Positions 24,901 to 33,960 of a stretch of 64,000 nucleotides of DNA are shown piece by piece. The DNA comes from Gammaproteobacteria bacterium (lineage in GTDB: Bacteria; Pseudomonadota; Gammaproteobacteria; Steroidobacterales; Woeseiaceae), in the NCBI GenBank assembly GCA_024640305.1, contig JAHEFG010000044.1, positions 214,134-278,133 of the forward strand. Reading direction: 5' to 3'. Within the stretch, counting starts at the first letter, position 1; every line of letters begins with the position of its first letter. The notes beneath the pieces are model-generated. The model was not told the DNA's origin. It saw nothing but the letters and a program-made list of their open reading frames with translations, and made no database searches. The translations under genes were made by a program, and so were the position numbers.

Positions 24901-26589
24901 TCACTCATCCCAAACCGGCGGCGTCGTAACCGCTCCTTCAGAAGCGGAAGACACAATTGCACGGTATTTAGCCAGCGCACCGGTCTTAACCGGTGATAAC
25001 GGTCGTGACCATTTGCTGCGCCTGGTGTTCATTTCAGATTCACTAATATCGACATTAAGCTGCTTGTTTTGCGCATCGATTACGATTGCGTCGCCGTCCT
25101 CGATAAGAGCAATCGGACCACCAACAGCTGCCTCCGGCGATACATGTCCGACCACAAAACCGTGGCTTCCGCCTGAAAACCTGCCATCCGTAATGAGCGC
25201 CACATCGGATCCCAGTCCCTTCCCCATGATCGCACCGGTCGGGCTGAGCATCTCCCTCATACCCGGACCACCTTTTGGTCCTTCATAGCGGATCACGACG
25301 ACATTTCCTGCAATAATTTCGCCATCCAGTATGGCCTGCAATGCCGTCTCCTCCGAATGGTAGACCCTTGCGGTTCCCTCGAAACGCAGCCCTTCCTTGC
25401 CCGTTATTTTCGCAACCGCTCCTTCAGGTGCAAGATTGCCGTAAAGAATCGCAAGATGACTATCCGCCTTAATCGGATCGTCAAACCCCCGGACAATGTC
25501 CTGACCGGCCGGATAGTCGTCTACATCAGCAAGGTTTTCGGCAAGCGTTTTACCGGTAACCGTCAGGCACTCACCGTGCAAGAGACCATGATCCAGCATG
25601 CGTTTCATAAGAGGCTGTATGCCACCAATTTCGATCAGCTCCGACATCAGGTACTTACCGCTCGGTTTAAGATCCGCGAGCAACGGAACATTCGCCCCGA
25701 TGCGCGTGAAATCGTCGAGCGCCAGATCGACGTTCGCCTCGCGCGCCATCGCGATAAGGTGTAACACTGCGTTGGTCGAACCGCCCAATGCAATGACGAC
25801 CGAAATAGCATTTTCAAAAGCGTCGCGAGTCATGATATCGAGAGGCTTTATATCCTGTTCGATGAGATTCAATACTGCCGCACCGGCGCGATGACAATCG
25901 TTTACTTTCTCTTCAGATATGGCCTCCTGTGCAGAGCTGTTCGCCAGGCTCATGCCCAGCGCTTCGATTGCGGAAGCCATCGTATTCGCGGTGTACATCC
26001 CTCCGCAGGCGCCGGGCCCCGGAATCGACGTGCGCTCTACTTCCAGTAGCTCTTCCTCGCTGATCTTGCCACTGGACCTGGCTCCGACCGCCTCAAAAAC
26101 AGACACGATATCGCGCCGCTTGGCGCCCGGTTTGATGGTGCCGCCGTACACGAATACTGCAGGGCGATTCAGTCGCGCCATCGCCATTACGCAGCCAGGC
26201 ATATTTTTGTCGCAACCACCAATAGCAACAAGCCCGTCGAAACCCTCGCCACTGGTAACCGCTTCTATAGAATCTGCGATAATTTCACGCGACACCAGGG
26301 AATAGCGCATCCCGGGAGTGCCCATCGAAATGCCGTCGGAAATTGTAATGGTATTGAAGATTACGGCTTTGCCGCCGGCCTCATCCGCACCCTGTGCGGC
26401 TTCCTCAGCCAGATCGTTAATGTGCATATTGCAGGGCGTGGTCATTGCCCACGTAGACGCAATACCTATCTGCGGACGTCGGAAATCCTCATCTGTAAAT
26501 CCGACAGCGCGCAACATCGCTCGACTTGGTGCCTGCTCGTCGCCATCGACGACGACGCGCGAATAACGCCGCAATTCCTTCTCGTCCAT
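24901..26589 (-). CDS. ilvD: Dihydroxy-acid dehydratase
   Basis: Fe-S enzyme dehydrating 2,3-dihydroxyisovalerate to 2-oxoisovalerate, following IlvC in valine and leucine synthesis. Cluster cysteines appear in [26 protein letters not shown] and [14 protein letters not shown]; the C-terminal [18 protein letters not shown] is typical. I start at the ATG giving [11 protein letters not shown], with GCAGGG upstream; an ATG 36 nt further upstream (26625) has no ribosome-binding site. About 562 aa, the short IlvD class. It is not part of the leu operon, and no leader peptide was found before it, so regulation differs. Confidence 0.94.
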   Translation of the reverse strand: MDEKELRRYSRVVVDGDEQAPSRAMLRAVGFTDEDFRRPQIGIASTWAMTTPCNMHINDLAEEAAQGADEAGGKAVIFNTITISDGISMGTPGMRYSLVSREIIADSIEAVTSGEGFDGLVAIGGCDKNMPGCVMAMARLNRPAVFVYGGTIKPGAKRRDIVSVFEAVGARSSGKISEEELLEVERTSIPGPGACGGMYTANTMASAIEALGMSLANSSAQEAISEEKVNDCHRAGAAVLNLIEQDIKPLDIMTRDAFENAISVVIALGGSTNAVLHLIAMAREANVDLALDDFTRIGANVPLLADLKPSGKYLMSELIEIGGIQPLMKRMLDHGLLHGECLTVTGKTLAENLADVDDYPAGQDIVRGFDDPIKADSHLAILYGNLAPEGAVAKITGKEGLRFEGTARVYHSEETALQAILDGEIIAGNVVVIRYEGPKGGPGMREMLSPTGAIMGKGLGSDVALITDGRFSGGSHGFVVGHVSPEAAVGGPIALIEDGDAIVIDAQNKQLNVDISESEMNTRRSKWSRPLSPVKTGALAKYRAIVSSASEGAVTTPPVWDE

Positions 26590-26696
26590 TGTATGCCCTG
26601 CAAACTCAATCGCCAGATACGACATCAGGCGTGCAATGGGAGTCTAGCAACGATTGCAGTTGCAGCGAAATATGAAACGCTATGGGGCCAGAGGAC

Positions 26697-29087
26697 TTAG
26701 ATATCGTCGTCGCGGATCAACACGGCAATGCGACTGTAAATTTCTGGATCTGCGTTTGGATCAGCATCCGACAACTCAACACTGAAGGCTTCGTTATCTT
26801 CGTAATTGGAATCCTGGACCAACGGAATGAGCAGCCGGGCTGAGCGCTGGCCAGGCCCGAATGCAATCGTATAACCACTCGGTGCAAAGTAGTCCTCACC
26901 CTTTGTAGCAGTAATGTCGCGCAGAACAAAACCCACTGACAGCGATGTATCGTCCGGGTTAAAGCGCAGCACATCGATCTGAACCGCCGGATCCTGCTCC
27001 CTGACCGAGATCTGGCTTGTCGCGAACGCGATTGTATTCGCAGGCAAACCTGCCTCGAAGACACGCTGATCATCATCCTCGAGTACTACGTTTATCTGCG
27101 CCAGTTCTGACGTTGCGTTTTCGGACTCCCGAACCCTCAGAGTCGACTGTTGATCTGCTTCTCGCCGCTCATCCGATGTCATAGTCAGCGTTACCCGCGC
27201 CCGGTGTTGACCCACCGGAAATTCTACGAATCCATTATCCGAAAATTCGTACTGTTTGGTGGCCCAGGGTGATCGGTTGCCGCTAAAGCGCACTTCTTCG
27301 ATCCGTAGTGTTAGCGGAAACTCAGCGGCTTCACGCACAAGGTCGACAGTCGCAGCACGACTGTCTTCACGCAGCGTGACTGTTGTCGACGCGACAGAAT
27401 TGCCCCGCAATGCAATCTGAACCTCTGCTGTAGGCGCCGGTAGCAGGGAAAAATCCACAAGTGGCTCTACAAAATCTTCGGGCTCAGGAATCGCAATTGG
27501 CTCGACAACTTCAGTGCCGACCGAGTCATCGACAAACTCATCGACAACTTCCTCGACTACCTCCTCTTCCAGAGGAGCAGCCTCGACAATTGACTCCTCT
27601 TCCTCCAGTACGGCTGGCATGGTGGGCTCAATGGCTTCTGTTTCTATAAACCCAGCCTGATTTTCAACGGGCAGATAACGCGCTTTGAAATCATCCAGGT
27701 AGCCCATCTGATTAGCTACCATGCCCGAGACGGCCAAGAGGATGACGATACCGACTAACCAACGAGCAACTCCTCCGGTTTCGTCGCTGTCACTAAACCG
27801 TGCGGGCGCCGGAACGTCGATCGTAATAGGCTCGGAAACGTCGGCATCGAGCGCGTCAATGAATTCCGCCATCGACTCATACCGGGTCACACGCGAGTAG
27901 GACAGAGCTTTCTTCAGTACCCGCCATTGTTCGGCATTAATACTGTCCAGCTGCTGCGGCTTCATTCCTTCCTCGGCCGCTTCCGCCGCATTTCGCGGCC
28001 CAAATACGCGGTAGCCTGCGATGAGTCGATATGCCAGGCAAGCCAACGAAAATACGTCATCTGCAGGCACAGGTGTTTCGCCTGTAAGCACTTGCATACT
28101 TGAGTAGGCAGGCGTGAACAGGCCGAGAACACCCGGGTCGAAATTAGGCTCTTTCTGTAATTGCTTTTGCCGTACACGAGCAACACCAAAATCGAAGAGT
28201 TTTGCATCGCCATTTGGAACAATCATGATGTTGCCCGGCTTGACGTCCGCGTGGACTATTCCGCAGCGATGCGCGTAGTCGAGTGCTTTGCCGATTTGCC
28301 GGACGATACTGAATGCGCGCTGCTGGTCGATGCTCCGGGAATCCGCAGAATCGAGGATATCGGCAAGGGTTCGACCCTCGAGCCACTCCATGACAATGAA
28401 ATGCAAGTCATCGTCTCTGTCGAGATCCACAAAGCGAACGATGTTCGGGTGCGTCAGGCAGCGACCCTTGGTTGCCTCCTGCTGCAAGGCTCGCAATGCA
28501 TCCCCATTGCGCGAAAACTCAGGTGACAGAATCTTGATTGCGACCCACGGTTCTTCCGAACCCGCCTCAGCCAGGCGTCGATCAAGTGCCTTATAGACGA
28601 CGCCCATACCACCACCGGAAAGCCGTTCCTGCAACATGAAGCGATCGCGCAAAACCGAACCCACCTGCACCCGGCTGTCGGCTGAGTCAGGCTTGATCGA
28701 TTCATCCGTTGGAATGACCATCGTTGAGCTCATTGCGTCGTCACCGACAAGCTGTGCAAGGTCAGGCGTTTTCTTCATTTGTGGTTCAACCGGGGCAGTC
28801 ACTGCTGCTTCAAGAGAGGTCGTTGCAATTTGTTCCGAAACGTAGCCGTCGAGCATGGATTTAACAAGCTGAAAAGTCTCCTTGCGCAGATCACCATTCT
28901 CGTAGCGATCCTGCAATACGCGACGTATATCAGCCTCATTCCCGCCATTACTCCTAAGCAAGCGGCCAATACCGTCCTGGATACCGGCCAGCATCTGTAC
29001 ATCATCGATCTTCTCATCGAGCCTCTCATCGAAGCTCGACAACTGATCGACCAACGACTCGCGAATATGTTCCGATTCTGCGCCCAT
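26697..29087 (-). CDS. Transmembrane Ser/Thr protein kinase with C-terminal Calx-beta-like repeats
   Basis: 796-aa Hanks-type kinase. Residues 1-130 are an N-terminal helical extension. The kinase domain (about 145-415) has the G-loop LSGGGMGVVYKA, ATP-binding K185 in VAIK, catalytic loop HADVKPGN with D281 (HAD instead of HRD, so not an RD kinase) and D299 in DFG. A single transmembrane helix (about 443-463) is followed by a Glu/Pro-rich linker (about 480-540) and an external region with two repeats ending LEDDD and IRDDD, like Calx-beta modules. This topology would put the repeats in the periplasm as a sensor. No phosphatase or substrate gene is adjacent. The Calx-beta call is by pattern and moderate. 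Confidence 0.85.
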   Translation of the reverse strand: MGAESEHIRESLVDQLSSFDERLDEKIDDVQMLAGIQDGIGRLLRSNGGNEADIRRVLQDRYENGDLRKETFQLVKSMLDGYVSEQIATTSLEAAVTAPVEPQMKKTPDLAQLVGDDAMSSTMVIPTDESIKPDSADSRVQVGSVLRDRFMLQERLSGGGMGVVYKALDRRLAEAGSEEPWVAIKILSPEFSRNGDALRALQQEATKGRCLTHPNIVRFVDLDRDDDLHFIVMEWLEGRTLADILDSADSRSIDQQRAFSIVRQIGKALDYAHRCGIVHADVKPGNIMIVPNGDAKLFDFGVARVRQKQLQKEPNFDPGVLGLFTPAYSSMQVLTGETPVPADDVFSLACLAYRLIAGYRVFGPRNAAEAAEEGMKPQQLDSINAEQWRVLKKALSYSRVTRYESMAEFIDALDADVSEPITIDVPAPARFSDSDETGGVARWLVGIVILLAVSGMVANQMGYLDDFKARYLPVENQAGFIETEAIEPTMPAVLEEEESIVEAAPLEEEVVEEVVDEFVDDSVGTEVVEPIAIPEPEDFVEPLVDFSLLPAPTAEVQIALRGNSVASTTVTLREDSRAATVDLVREAAEFPLTLRIEEVRFSGNRSPWATKQYEFSDNGFVEFPVGQHRARVTLTMTSDERREADQQSTLRVRESENATSELAQINVVLEDDDQRVFEAGLPANTIAFATSQISVREQDPAVQIDVLRFNPDDTSLSVGFVLRDITATKGEDYFAPSGYTIAFGPGQRSARLLIPLVQDSNYEDNEAFSVELSDADPNADPEIYSRIAVLIRDDDI

Positions 29088-29186
29088 AGCCCTTCAAAGT
29101 CGCCATTGCGAGGCGATTGCCCAAAAAAATAATACTATCGAGTCTTAGTCTATCGTTTCGCAAGTGCCCACACGCGGAACTGGTCG

Positions 29187-30575
29187 TCAAAATACCTTGC
29201 CCGGATTGAAGATATTCTGCGGATCCAGAGCCTTTTTGAGGGTTTTCATGAGCTCAATTTCCGTCGAGCCCCGATACTGTGCCAGAAGTGCCTTTTTGCT
29301 GACGCCGACGCCATGCTCGGCGCTAAAACTCCCATCGAGGTCATCAACCAGCTTGTAAATCGCCTCCGAAAGCCCGCTCCCGGCGGCCAGGAACTCAGCC
29401 GCATTCGCACCGGCAGGTTGAGCGATGTTGTAATGCAGATTGCCATCGCCGACATGCCCAAATGCGACCAGGCGTGCCTCGGGCATTATTTCTTCCAGCA
29501 GCGCCTGCCCCCTGGTCAGAAACGTATCGATCTGACAAATCGGAACTGCAATGTCGTGCTTCAGGTTGGCACCTTCAGGTCGTTGCGCCTCTGAAATCGA
29601 GTGGCGTATACGCCAGAATTTCTCTGCCTCTTGCGCGCTCTTGGCGATGATTGCATCAACCGCAATACCGTCTTCAACAGCCGCTCCCAAAACGGCTTCA
29701 AGTAACTCCTGGTGTTCAGCAATGGCTACATCCAACAGCACGTGCCAGGGGTAGTCATCACCGAATGGCAACGTGACATCAGATATATGCCGCCGAACAA
29801 ACCGCAAAGCACGGTCAGACATCAGTTCGAAGGCCATAACCTGGTCAGATAGTTGCTGACGCACACTCGCAAGCAACTGTACCGCGTGTTGCGCCGATCG
29901 CATGGCAACCCAGGCGGTCGTGATATTGCCCGGATTCGGGTACAACTTCAGGCTGGCGGCCGTGATAATACCCAGGGTTCCCTCACTGCCGAGAAAGACC
30001 TGTTTCATGTCGTAGCCGGCCGTATCTTTGCGTAACGATCGCAGGCCATTCCAAATCGTTCCGTCAGCAAGCACTACCTCGAGCCCCAGCACCTGCTGCC
30101 TCGCAGTGCCGTAACGCAAGACATTGATACCACCGGCATTGGTCGCGAGGTTACCGCCAATCTGGCAACTCCCCTCAGCACTCAGACTCAATGGAAAAAT
30201 ACGGTCGACCTCCATCGCAGCATTTTGCACGTTGGCAAGAATACAGCCCGCTTCTACAACGATTGAAAAGTTATCCGGGTCTATTGAGCGAATTGCACTG
30301 AGCCGGGATAGTGAGAGTAATACCTGCTTGCCACTATCATCCGGAATTGCCCCGGCACACAGGCTGGTGTTGCCGCCCTGAGGAACCAGGGCCGTGCCGC
30401 TTTCCGCACATGCCGCTACTATCCTCGATACCTGCTCCGTCGTCTCAGGCATGACCATGATCAAGGTCTTGCCCGTCAGGTTCCCGCGCCGCTCCAGTAA
30501 GTGCGGTGCCAGAGTATCCGGGTCTGTCGACCAGCCTGTCGTACCAACGATTTGCTTTAGCTTATCCGTCAGCAT
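29187..30575 (-). CDS. FAD-binding 2-hydroxyacid dehydrogenase (GlcD/D2HGDH family)
   Basis: 462-aa flavoenzyme of the VAO/PCMH family. The FAD domain shows LVPQGGNTSLCAG, GNLATNAGGINVLRYG and LGSEGTLGIITAASLKLYP; the C-terminal domain has VAFGHVGDGNLHYN and the end SAEHGVGVSKKALL ... ALDPQNIFNPGKVF. Likely substrate is D-2-hydroxyglutarate or D-lactate. D-2-hydroxyglutarate is a by-product of SerA-type dehydrogenases and such an enzyme would recycle it (serA lies at 53696-54874), but the sequence alone cannot distinguish these. Overlaps the threonine dehydratase gene by 14 nt, so the two are co-transcribed. Confidence 0.9.
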   Translation of the reverse strand: MLTDKLKQIVGTTGWSTDPDTLAPHLLERRGNLTGKTLIMVMPETTEQVSRIVAACAESGTALVPQGGNTSLCAGAIPDDSGKQVLLSLSRLSAIRSIDPDNFSIVVEAGCILANVQNAAMEVDRIFPLSLSAEGSCQIGGNLATNAGGINVLRYGTARQQVLGLEVVLADGTIWNGLRSLRKDTAGYDMKQVFLGSEGTLGIITAASLKLYPNPGNITTAWVAMRSAQHAVQLLASVRQQLSDQVMAFELMSDRALRFVRRHISDVTLPFGDDYPWHVLLDVAIAEHQELLEAVLGAAVEDGIAVDAIIAKSAQEAEKFWRIRHSISEAQRPEGANLKHDIAVPICQIDTFLTRGQALLEEIMPEARLVAFGHVGDGNLHYNIAQPAGANAAEFLAAGSGLSEAIYKLVDDLDGSFSAEHGVGVSKKALLAQYRGSTEIELMKTLKKALDPQNIFNPGKVF

Positions 30576-31551
30576 CCGAACCCTCGAAGATCGCCTGCGA
30601 CTGAAAAGTCGCCCAGTCTATATTGCTGCCACAAAAGACCAGCATCACAGTTCTTCCGCGAAGCTGTTCGCGCAGTGGCCCTAACAGTGCGGCAGTCGAG
30701 GCGGCGCAAGCCGGCTCAATGGCAATTTTCATTGCCTCAAACAGCAATCCCATCGCTCGTCGCAGCTGGATATCATCAATAAGTACCAGCCGATCGACGT
30801 TGTCACGACAAAGACCAAACGAATATGGCATCGCAAATGGCGCCCCCAGGCTGTCCGCGATTGTCCGCACCTTGTCTATGGCCTGCGGACTCCCCGCAGC
30901 AAAACTGCGGTGCAAAGAATCGGCGCCTTCAGGCTCGACCCCCACGATTTCACAATCCGGACGTATTTGTTTGACAGCGTTGGCGATGCCTCCGATAAGT
31001 CCGCCGCCACCGACCGGGATTAAGAGCGCATCAAACGATTCGCATTGCTCACACATTTCCAGACCAACAGTTCCGGTACCGGTCGCGATATCCGCTCCCT
31101 CGAACGGATGCACAAAGAACCGACCCTCCTCTTCCTGGATTCGCAATGCGGTTTTGAATGCTTCGTGAACGTCGTCTGCAAGCACGACTTCCGCACCGTA
31201 TGCCCGGCAGGCATCAATACGTACCGGGTTGGCACTGGCAATCATCACGACTTTCGCACTGGCGCCGACCGCCCTGGCAGCGAACGCCGTGGCGATCGCA
31301 TGATTGCCGGCGCTAACCGCCGTCACACCCGATTTGCGCTGCTGTGCCGACAAGCTGTTGAGCACGGCCAACGCGCCGCGCGCTTTAAATGTTCCGGTGC
31401 GCTGCAAAAACTCAAGTTTGGCGTAGATCTTCGTGCCCCCGCCAATACGGGATTCAAGGCTGGCGCAACGCACGACAGGCGTGCGCCAAATGGCCTCTCT
31501 CTGCGCTTCCCGCAGGCTTTTTATCGCTTCAAGCGAAGGACCGTCTGTCAC
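30562..31551 (-). CDS. PLP-dependent threonine/serine dehydratase
   Basis: Fold type II PLP enzyme, 329 aa, most like catabolic threonine dehydratase. The Schiff-base lysine is K56 in TGTFKARGA, the phosphate loop is PVGGGGLIGGIANA, and the N-terminal EAIWRTPVVRCASLE is characteristic. There is no C-terminal ACT domain, so no isoleucine feedback control as in IlvA. It would make 2-oxobutyrate from threonine or pyruvate from serine; serine racemase-type activity is an alternative. Being coupled to the FAD-dependent dehydrogenase gene suggests amino/hydroxy-acid catabolism. The 215-nt gap upstream is AT-rich and probably holds divergent promoters. Confidence 0.87.
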   Translation of the reverse strand: MTDGPSLEAIKSLREAQREAIWRTPVVRCASLESRIGGGTKIYAKLEFLQRTGTFKARGALAVLNSLSAQQRKSGVTAVSAGNHAIATAFAARAVGASAKVVMIASANPVRIDACRAYGAEVVLADDVHEAFKTALRIQEEEGRFFVHPFEGADIATGTGTVGLEMCEQCESFDALLIPVGGGGLIGGIANAVKQIRPDCEIVGVEPEGADSLHRSFAAGSPQAIDKVRTIADSLGAPFAMPYSFGLCRDNVDRLVLIDDIQLRRAMGLLFEAMKIAIEPACAASTAALLGPLREQLRGRTVMLVFCGSNIDWATFQSQAIFEGSDADG

Positions 31552-31766
31552 TAATTGGATCTCATAAAATTATAAATATTATGTAAACTATCTTTGTTGC
31601 CTTCGGCAAGTAACTTCAGAATTTTAAATTACCTACGACAACTTCTTCATAATACTTGCGCAATACCCAAGAGTTGATTACTTTCGACAGACGGTGTTGA
31701 GGCAATCCTGACACCTGCACTGGCTGGGCGAACTGTGGCAGAGAAAACAGTCGCGCGGAAGTCGCA

Positions 31767-33011
31767 TTGGGCACTCACATGGAACTTGACGATCTCTCTC
31801 AATCGGGTATTCGGCGAATTGCTGATTTTTCGCCGTACCTGGATCAATTAGCGGGCCTGGCCCAGGGGATGGGTCTGCGTCAGCGCAGCAACCTCGTCTA
31901 CCTGGAATCCTGCCTGCACCAGCATTGGTCGCTTGGTCAAAACACTATTCTCAGTTGGGCCCCACTGGACAATGGTGTGCTGATTCTTGTCGTACCGCAC
32001 TATGCGATTGCCGAATACACCTCGCCGCAAGCTGGAAGCAATACTTCCAGAGTTTCCGGTCATTTTATTACCGAGCTGATTTCCGGCGAGCGTCAGTTGT
32101 CGTTGACGCAGATGCAAAAAGTGGCCCGGCTGCTCGAGGTTGAACCGGTTCATCTGCAGTTGCGGCAGGCATTGACCGGCCATAAAGTCGAAACGCAGAT
32201 TATCGAAAAGATGATTCGCCGTTATGGCATCAATTATGTGGCCAGTCGCGCAGTGACCTTGTTCGATATCGTCGGCTTCAGCCTGCTAACGCCGTTCGAG
32301 CAAATGACACAGCTAAACAGCCTGTCTTATTCACTGAACTCAGCGCACGCGAAGATGCTTGAGCAGGACGTAGGGATCAATTTTGCCCGCTCATCGAGCG
32401 GTGACGGCTTCTACGTCTGGAATCGCGACGACGGCCTTGAAGCGAACGTCAACTTGTACCACTTCATGCACATTGTCCTCGCCGACAATGCCATCGCCAA
32501 AAGCAAGTCGACGACCAAGTCTGTTCCGCGACTCCGCGCATGTTTCCATGTAGGTGCCTGCTACGAATTCCACCAGGCCGAAGGCCTCAATCCAACAATG
32601 CATGATTTCATCGTTGGCGACGTTACGATCGAACTCGCACGAATGATCGAGGCAGCCCTGCCCGGGCAGATACTCGTTGGCGAGTTTTTCGCCGATCTGC
32701 AGGATGGTCTGCCAATGGACCACGCGCAGACACAGGCGCATATGGATGCCGTGACCTTTTTGCAACGTGCCCAGGGTAACCTCGCAAAGCTGGGCGGGCT
32801 GGAGTTCTGTGGCGAGCGCGTTTCGGCCATCAAGTGTTATCTGACCGGCGAAAATATGGGTGGCGGCCAATTTAATATTCGCCGCTTGCACATCCGGGAT
32901 AAACACGGTTTGTCTCGCGTCGCCTATAACGCGAAGGTCAACATCTATCGTGACACCGCAGAACCGATTTTGCTGGGGATTGAAGACAAGAAGCTCGGTG
33001 TGCCCGCATAA
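31767..33011 (+). CDS. Class III nucleotide-cyclase-like protein of unknown function
   Basis: 414 aa. Residues 1-155 match nothing I recognise. From about residue 160 a class III cyclase fold is apparent: metal-binding D167 in LFDIVGFS, the second metal Asp D213 in SSGDGFYVW, and a region VGDVTIELARMIEAALPGQILV that mirrors the family's GdaVNlAaRlesa.pGqilv, keeping the catalytic Arg (R292). The Asn normally four residues before that Arg is Ile, so activity or nucleotide specificity may be altered. No transmembrane helix or response domain is clear. The TTG start is preceded by GGAAG; an ATG four codons later is also possible. It is isolated between divergent genes and a tRNA. Could be a cyclase or a nucleotide-binding pseudo-enzyme. 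Confidence 0.72.
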   Translation: MGTHMELDDLSQSGIRRIADFSPYLDQLAGLAQGMGLRQRSNLVYLESCLHQHWSLGQNTILSWAPLDNGVLILVVPHYAIAEYTSPQAGSNTSRVSGHFITELISGERQLSLTQMQKVARLLEVEPVHLQLRQALTGHKVETQIIEKMIRRYGINYVASRAVTLFDIVGFSLLTPFEQMTQLNSLSYSLNSAHAKMLEQDVGINFARSSSGDGFYVWNRDDGLEANVNLYHFMHIVLADNAIAKSKSTTKSVPRLRACFHVGACYEFHQAEGLNPTMHDFIVGDVTIELARMIEAALPGQILVGEFFADLQDGLPMDHAQTQAHMDAVTFLQRAQGNLAKLGGLEFCGERVSAIKCYLTGENMGGGQFNIRRLHIRDKHGLSRVAYNAKVNIYRDTAEPILLGIEDKKLGVPA

Positions 33012-33063
33012 CAGGGATGCAGCTTTTCCCAGGCTTGCTCTCAAGATCCGCTACTACTTTTAA

Positions 33064-33086
33064 ATAGTTGGTCGGGGCGAGAAGAT
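33064..33086. repeat. Partial copy of the tRNA-Pro 3' end (direct repeat with 33212-33234)
   Basis: 23 bp are identical to the 3' end of the tRNA-Pro gene plus 5 adjoining bases (33212-33234), at a distance of 148 bp. The intervening DNA holds a terminator and no gene. It resembles either an att-site scar or the repeated tRNA-tail units known downstream of E. coli tyrT. Confidence 0.9.
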
Positions 33087-33165
33087 GGACGCTGCGCGTC
33101 TGTCGGCGTGCAAAGCCAGCCTCGGTGCGAACCTTTGTTTCAGTTCCAATTCCCTCCCAGCCATC

Positions 33166-33210
33166 AAAAAAAAGGCCGCGCACCGAAGGTGGGAGCGGCC
33201 ACTTTTTTTT
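33166..33210. terminator. Bidirectional terminator between the cyclase-like gene and tRNA-Pro
   Basis: GGCCGC/GCGGCC with an inner CACC-GAA-GGTG hairpin, flanked by eight A on the left and eight T on the right. Serves the cyclase-like gene on plus and the tRNA on minus, where it lies 6 nt after the CCA end. Confidence 0.88.
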
Positions 33211-33216
33211 GATAGT

Positions 33217-33293
33217 TGGTCGGGGCGAGAAGATTCGAACTTCCGACCCCCACAACCCCATTGTGGTGCGCTACCAGGCTGCGCTACGCCCCG
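33217..33293 (-). tRNA. tRNA-Pro (anticodon GGG)
   Basis: 77-nt cloverleaf including encoded CCA. Acceptor CGGGGCG/CGCCCCG, anticodon stem CCACA/TGTGG with loop ATGGGGT (anticodon GGG), and T-loop GTTCGAATC. It lies after the MerR gene, the same order as in Pseudomonas, and is followed by a strong terminator. Confidence 0.95.
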
Positions 33294-33317
33294 ACCGGAT
33301 TTGGAATGCTATGGTTT

Positions 33318-33674
33318 CTAACGACGCAGAATCTTAAGGACTTGTTCAAGTTCCAGTCGTAACTGCTTGATAATCTGTTGACTCTGTGTCACATCTGATT
33401 TCGCAGTATCGCCCATTAATCGCTGCCGTGCGCCGCCAATCGTGAAGCCCTCATCATACAAGAGGCTCCGTATCTGGCGGATTATCAACACGTCCTGCCG
33501 TTGATAATAGCGGCGATTCCCACGCCTTTTTACAGGCTTGAGTTGCGGAAATTCCTGCTCCCAGTATCTCAGCACGTGAGGCTTCACGGCGCAGAGATCG
33601 CTTACCTCACCTATAGTGAAGTAACGCTTTCCAGGAATTGGAGGTAATTCGTCGTTATTCCCCGGTTCCAGCAT
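33318..33674 (-). CDS. MerR family regulator next to ihfA
   Basis: 118-aa protein with an N-terminal MerR winged HTH ([29 protein letters not shown] is the conserved region, about residues 16-45) and [19 protein letters not shown] following. The C-terminal half is a dimerising coiled coil without cysteines for metals. This gene is a fixed neighbour of ihfA in gammaproteobacteria; its effector is unknown. It overlaps the end of ihfA by 20 nt, so it is translated from the same transcript. Confidence 0.92.
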   Translation of the reverse strand: MLEPGNNDELPPIPGKRYFTIGEVSDLCAVKPHVLRYWEQEFPQLKPVKRRGNRRYYQRQDVLIIRQIRSLLYDEGFTIGGARQRLMGDTAKSDVTQSQQIIKQLRLELEQVLKILRR

Positions 33675-33954
33675 ATGCTTCTACTCGGGCCTTTAGTTTT
33701 TGTCCCGGACGGAACGTAACCACTCGACGGGCGGTAATTGGAATCTCCTCGCCTGTTTTTGGATTACGACCTGGCCGTTCTTTTTTGTCCCGAAGATCAA
33801 AATTTCCGAAACCGGAAAGTTTGACTTGCTCCCCAACTGCGAGCGATGCACGCAGCTCCTCAAAATACATATCAACCAATTCACGAGCTTCTCTTTTATT
33901 GAGACCTAACTCGTTAAACAGCGATTCCGCCATGTCTGCTTTTGTCAGTGCCAT
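33655..33954 (-). CDS. ihfA: Integration host factor subunit alpha
   Basis: Small HU-family DNA-bending protein that pairs with IhfB. The beta-arm contains [20 protein letters not shown] with the intercalating proline in [11 protein letters not shown]-terminus [18 protein letters not shown]. 99 aa, normal. It follows pheT by 6 nt and precedes the MerR gene; ihfB is at 48304-48606. Used for nucleoid structure and promoter architecture. Confidence 0.97.
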   Translation of the reverse strand: MALTKADMAESLFNELGLNKREARELVDMYFEELRASLAVGEQVKLSGFGNFDLRDKKERPGRNPKTGEEIPITARRVVTFRPGQKLKARVEAYAGTGE

Positions 33955-33960
33955 TGCTTT

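Noticed and set aside
33064-33234. Small CRISPR-like or tandem tRNA array
   Set aside because: Only two copies, one of which is part of an intact tRNA; no regular spacers or cas genes.
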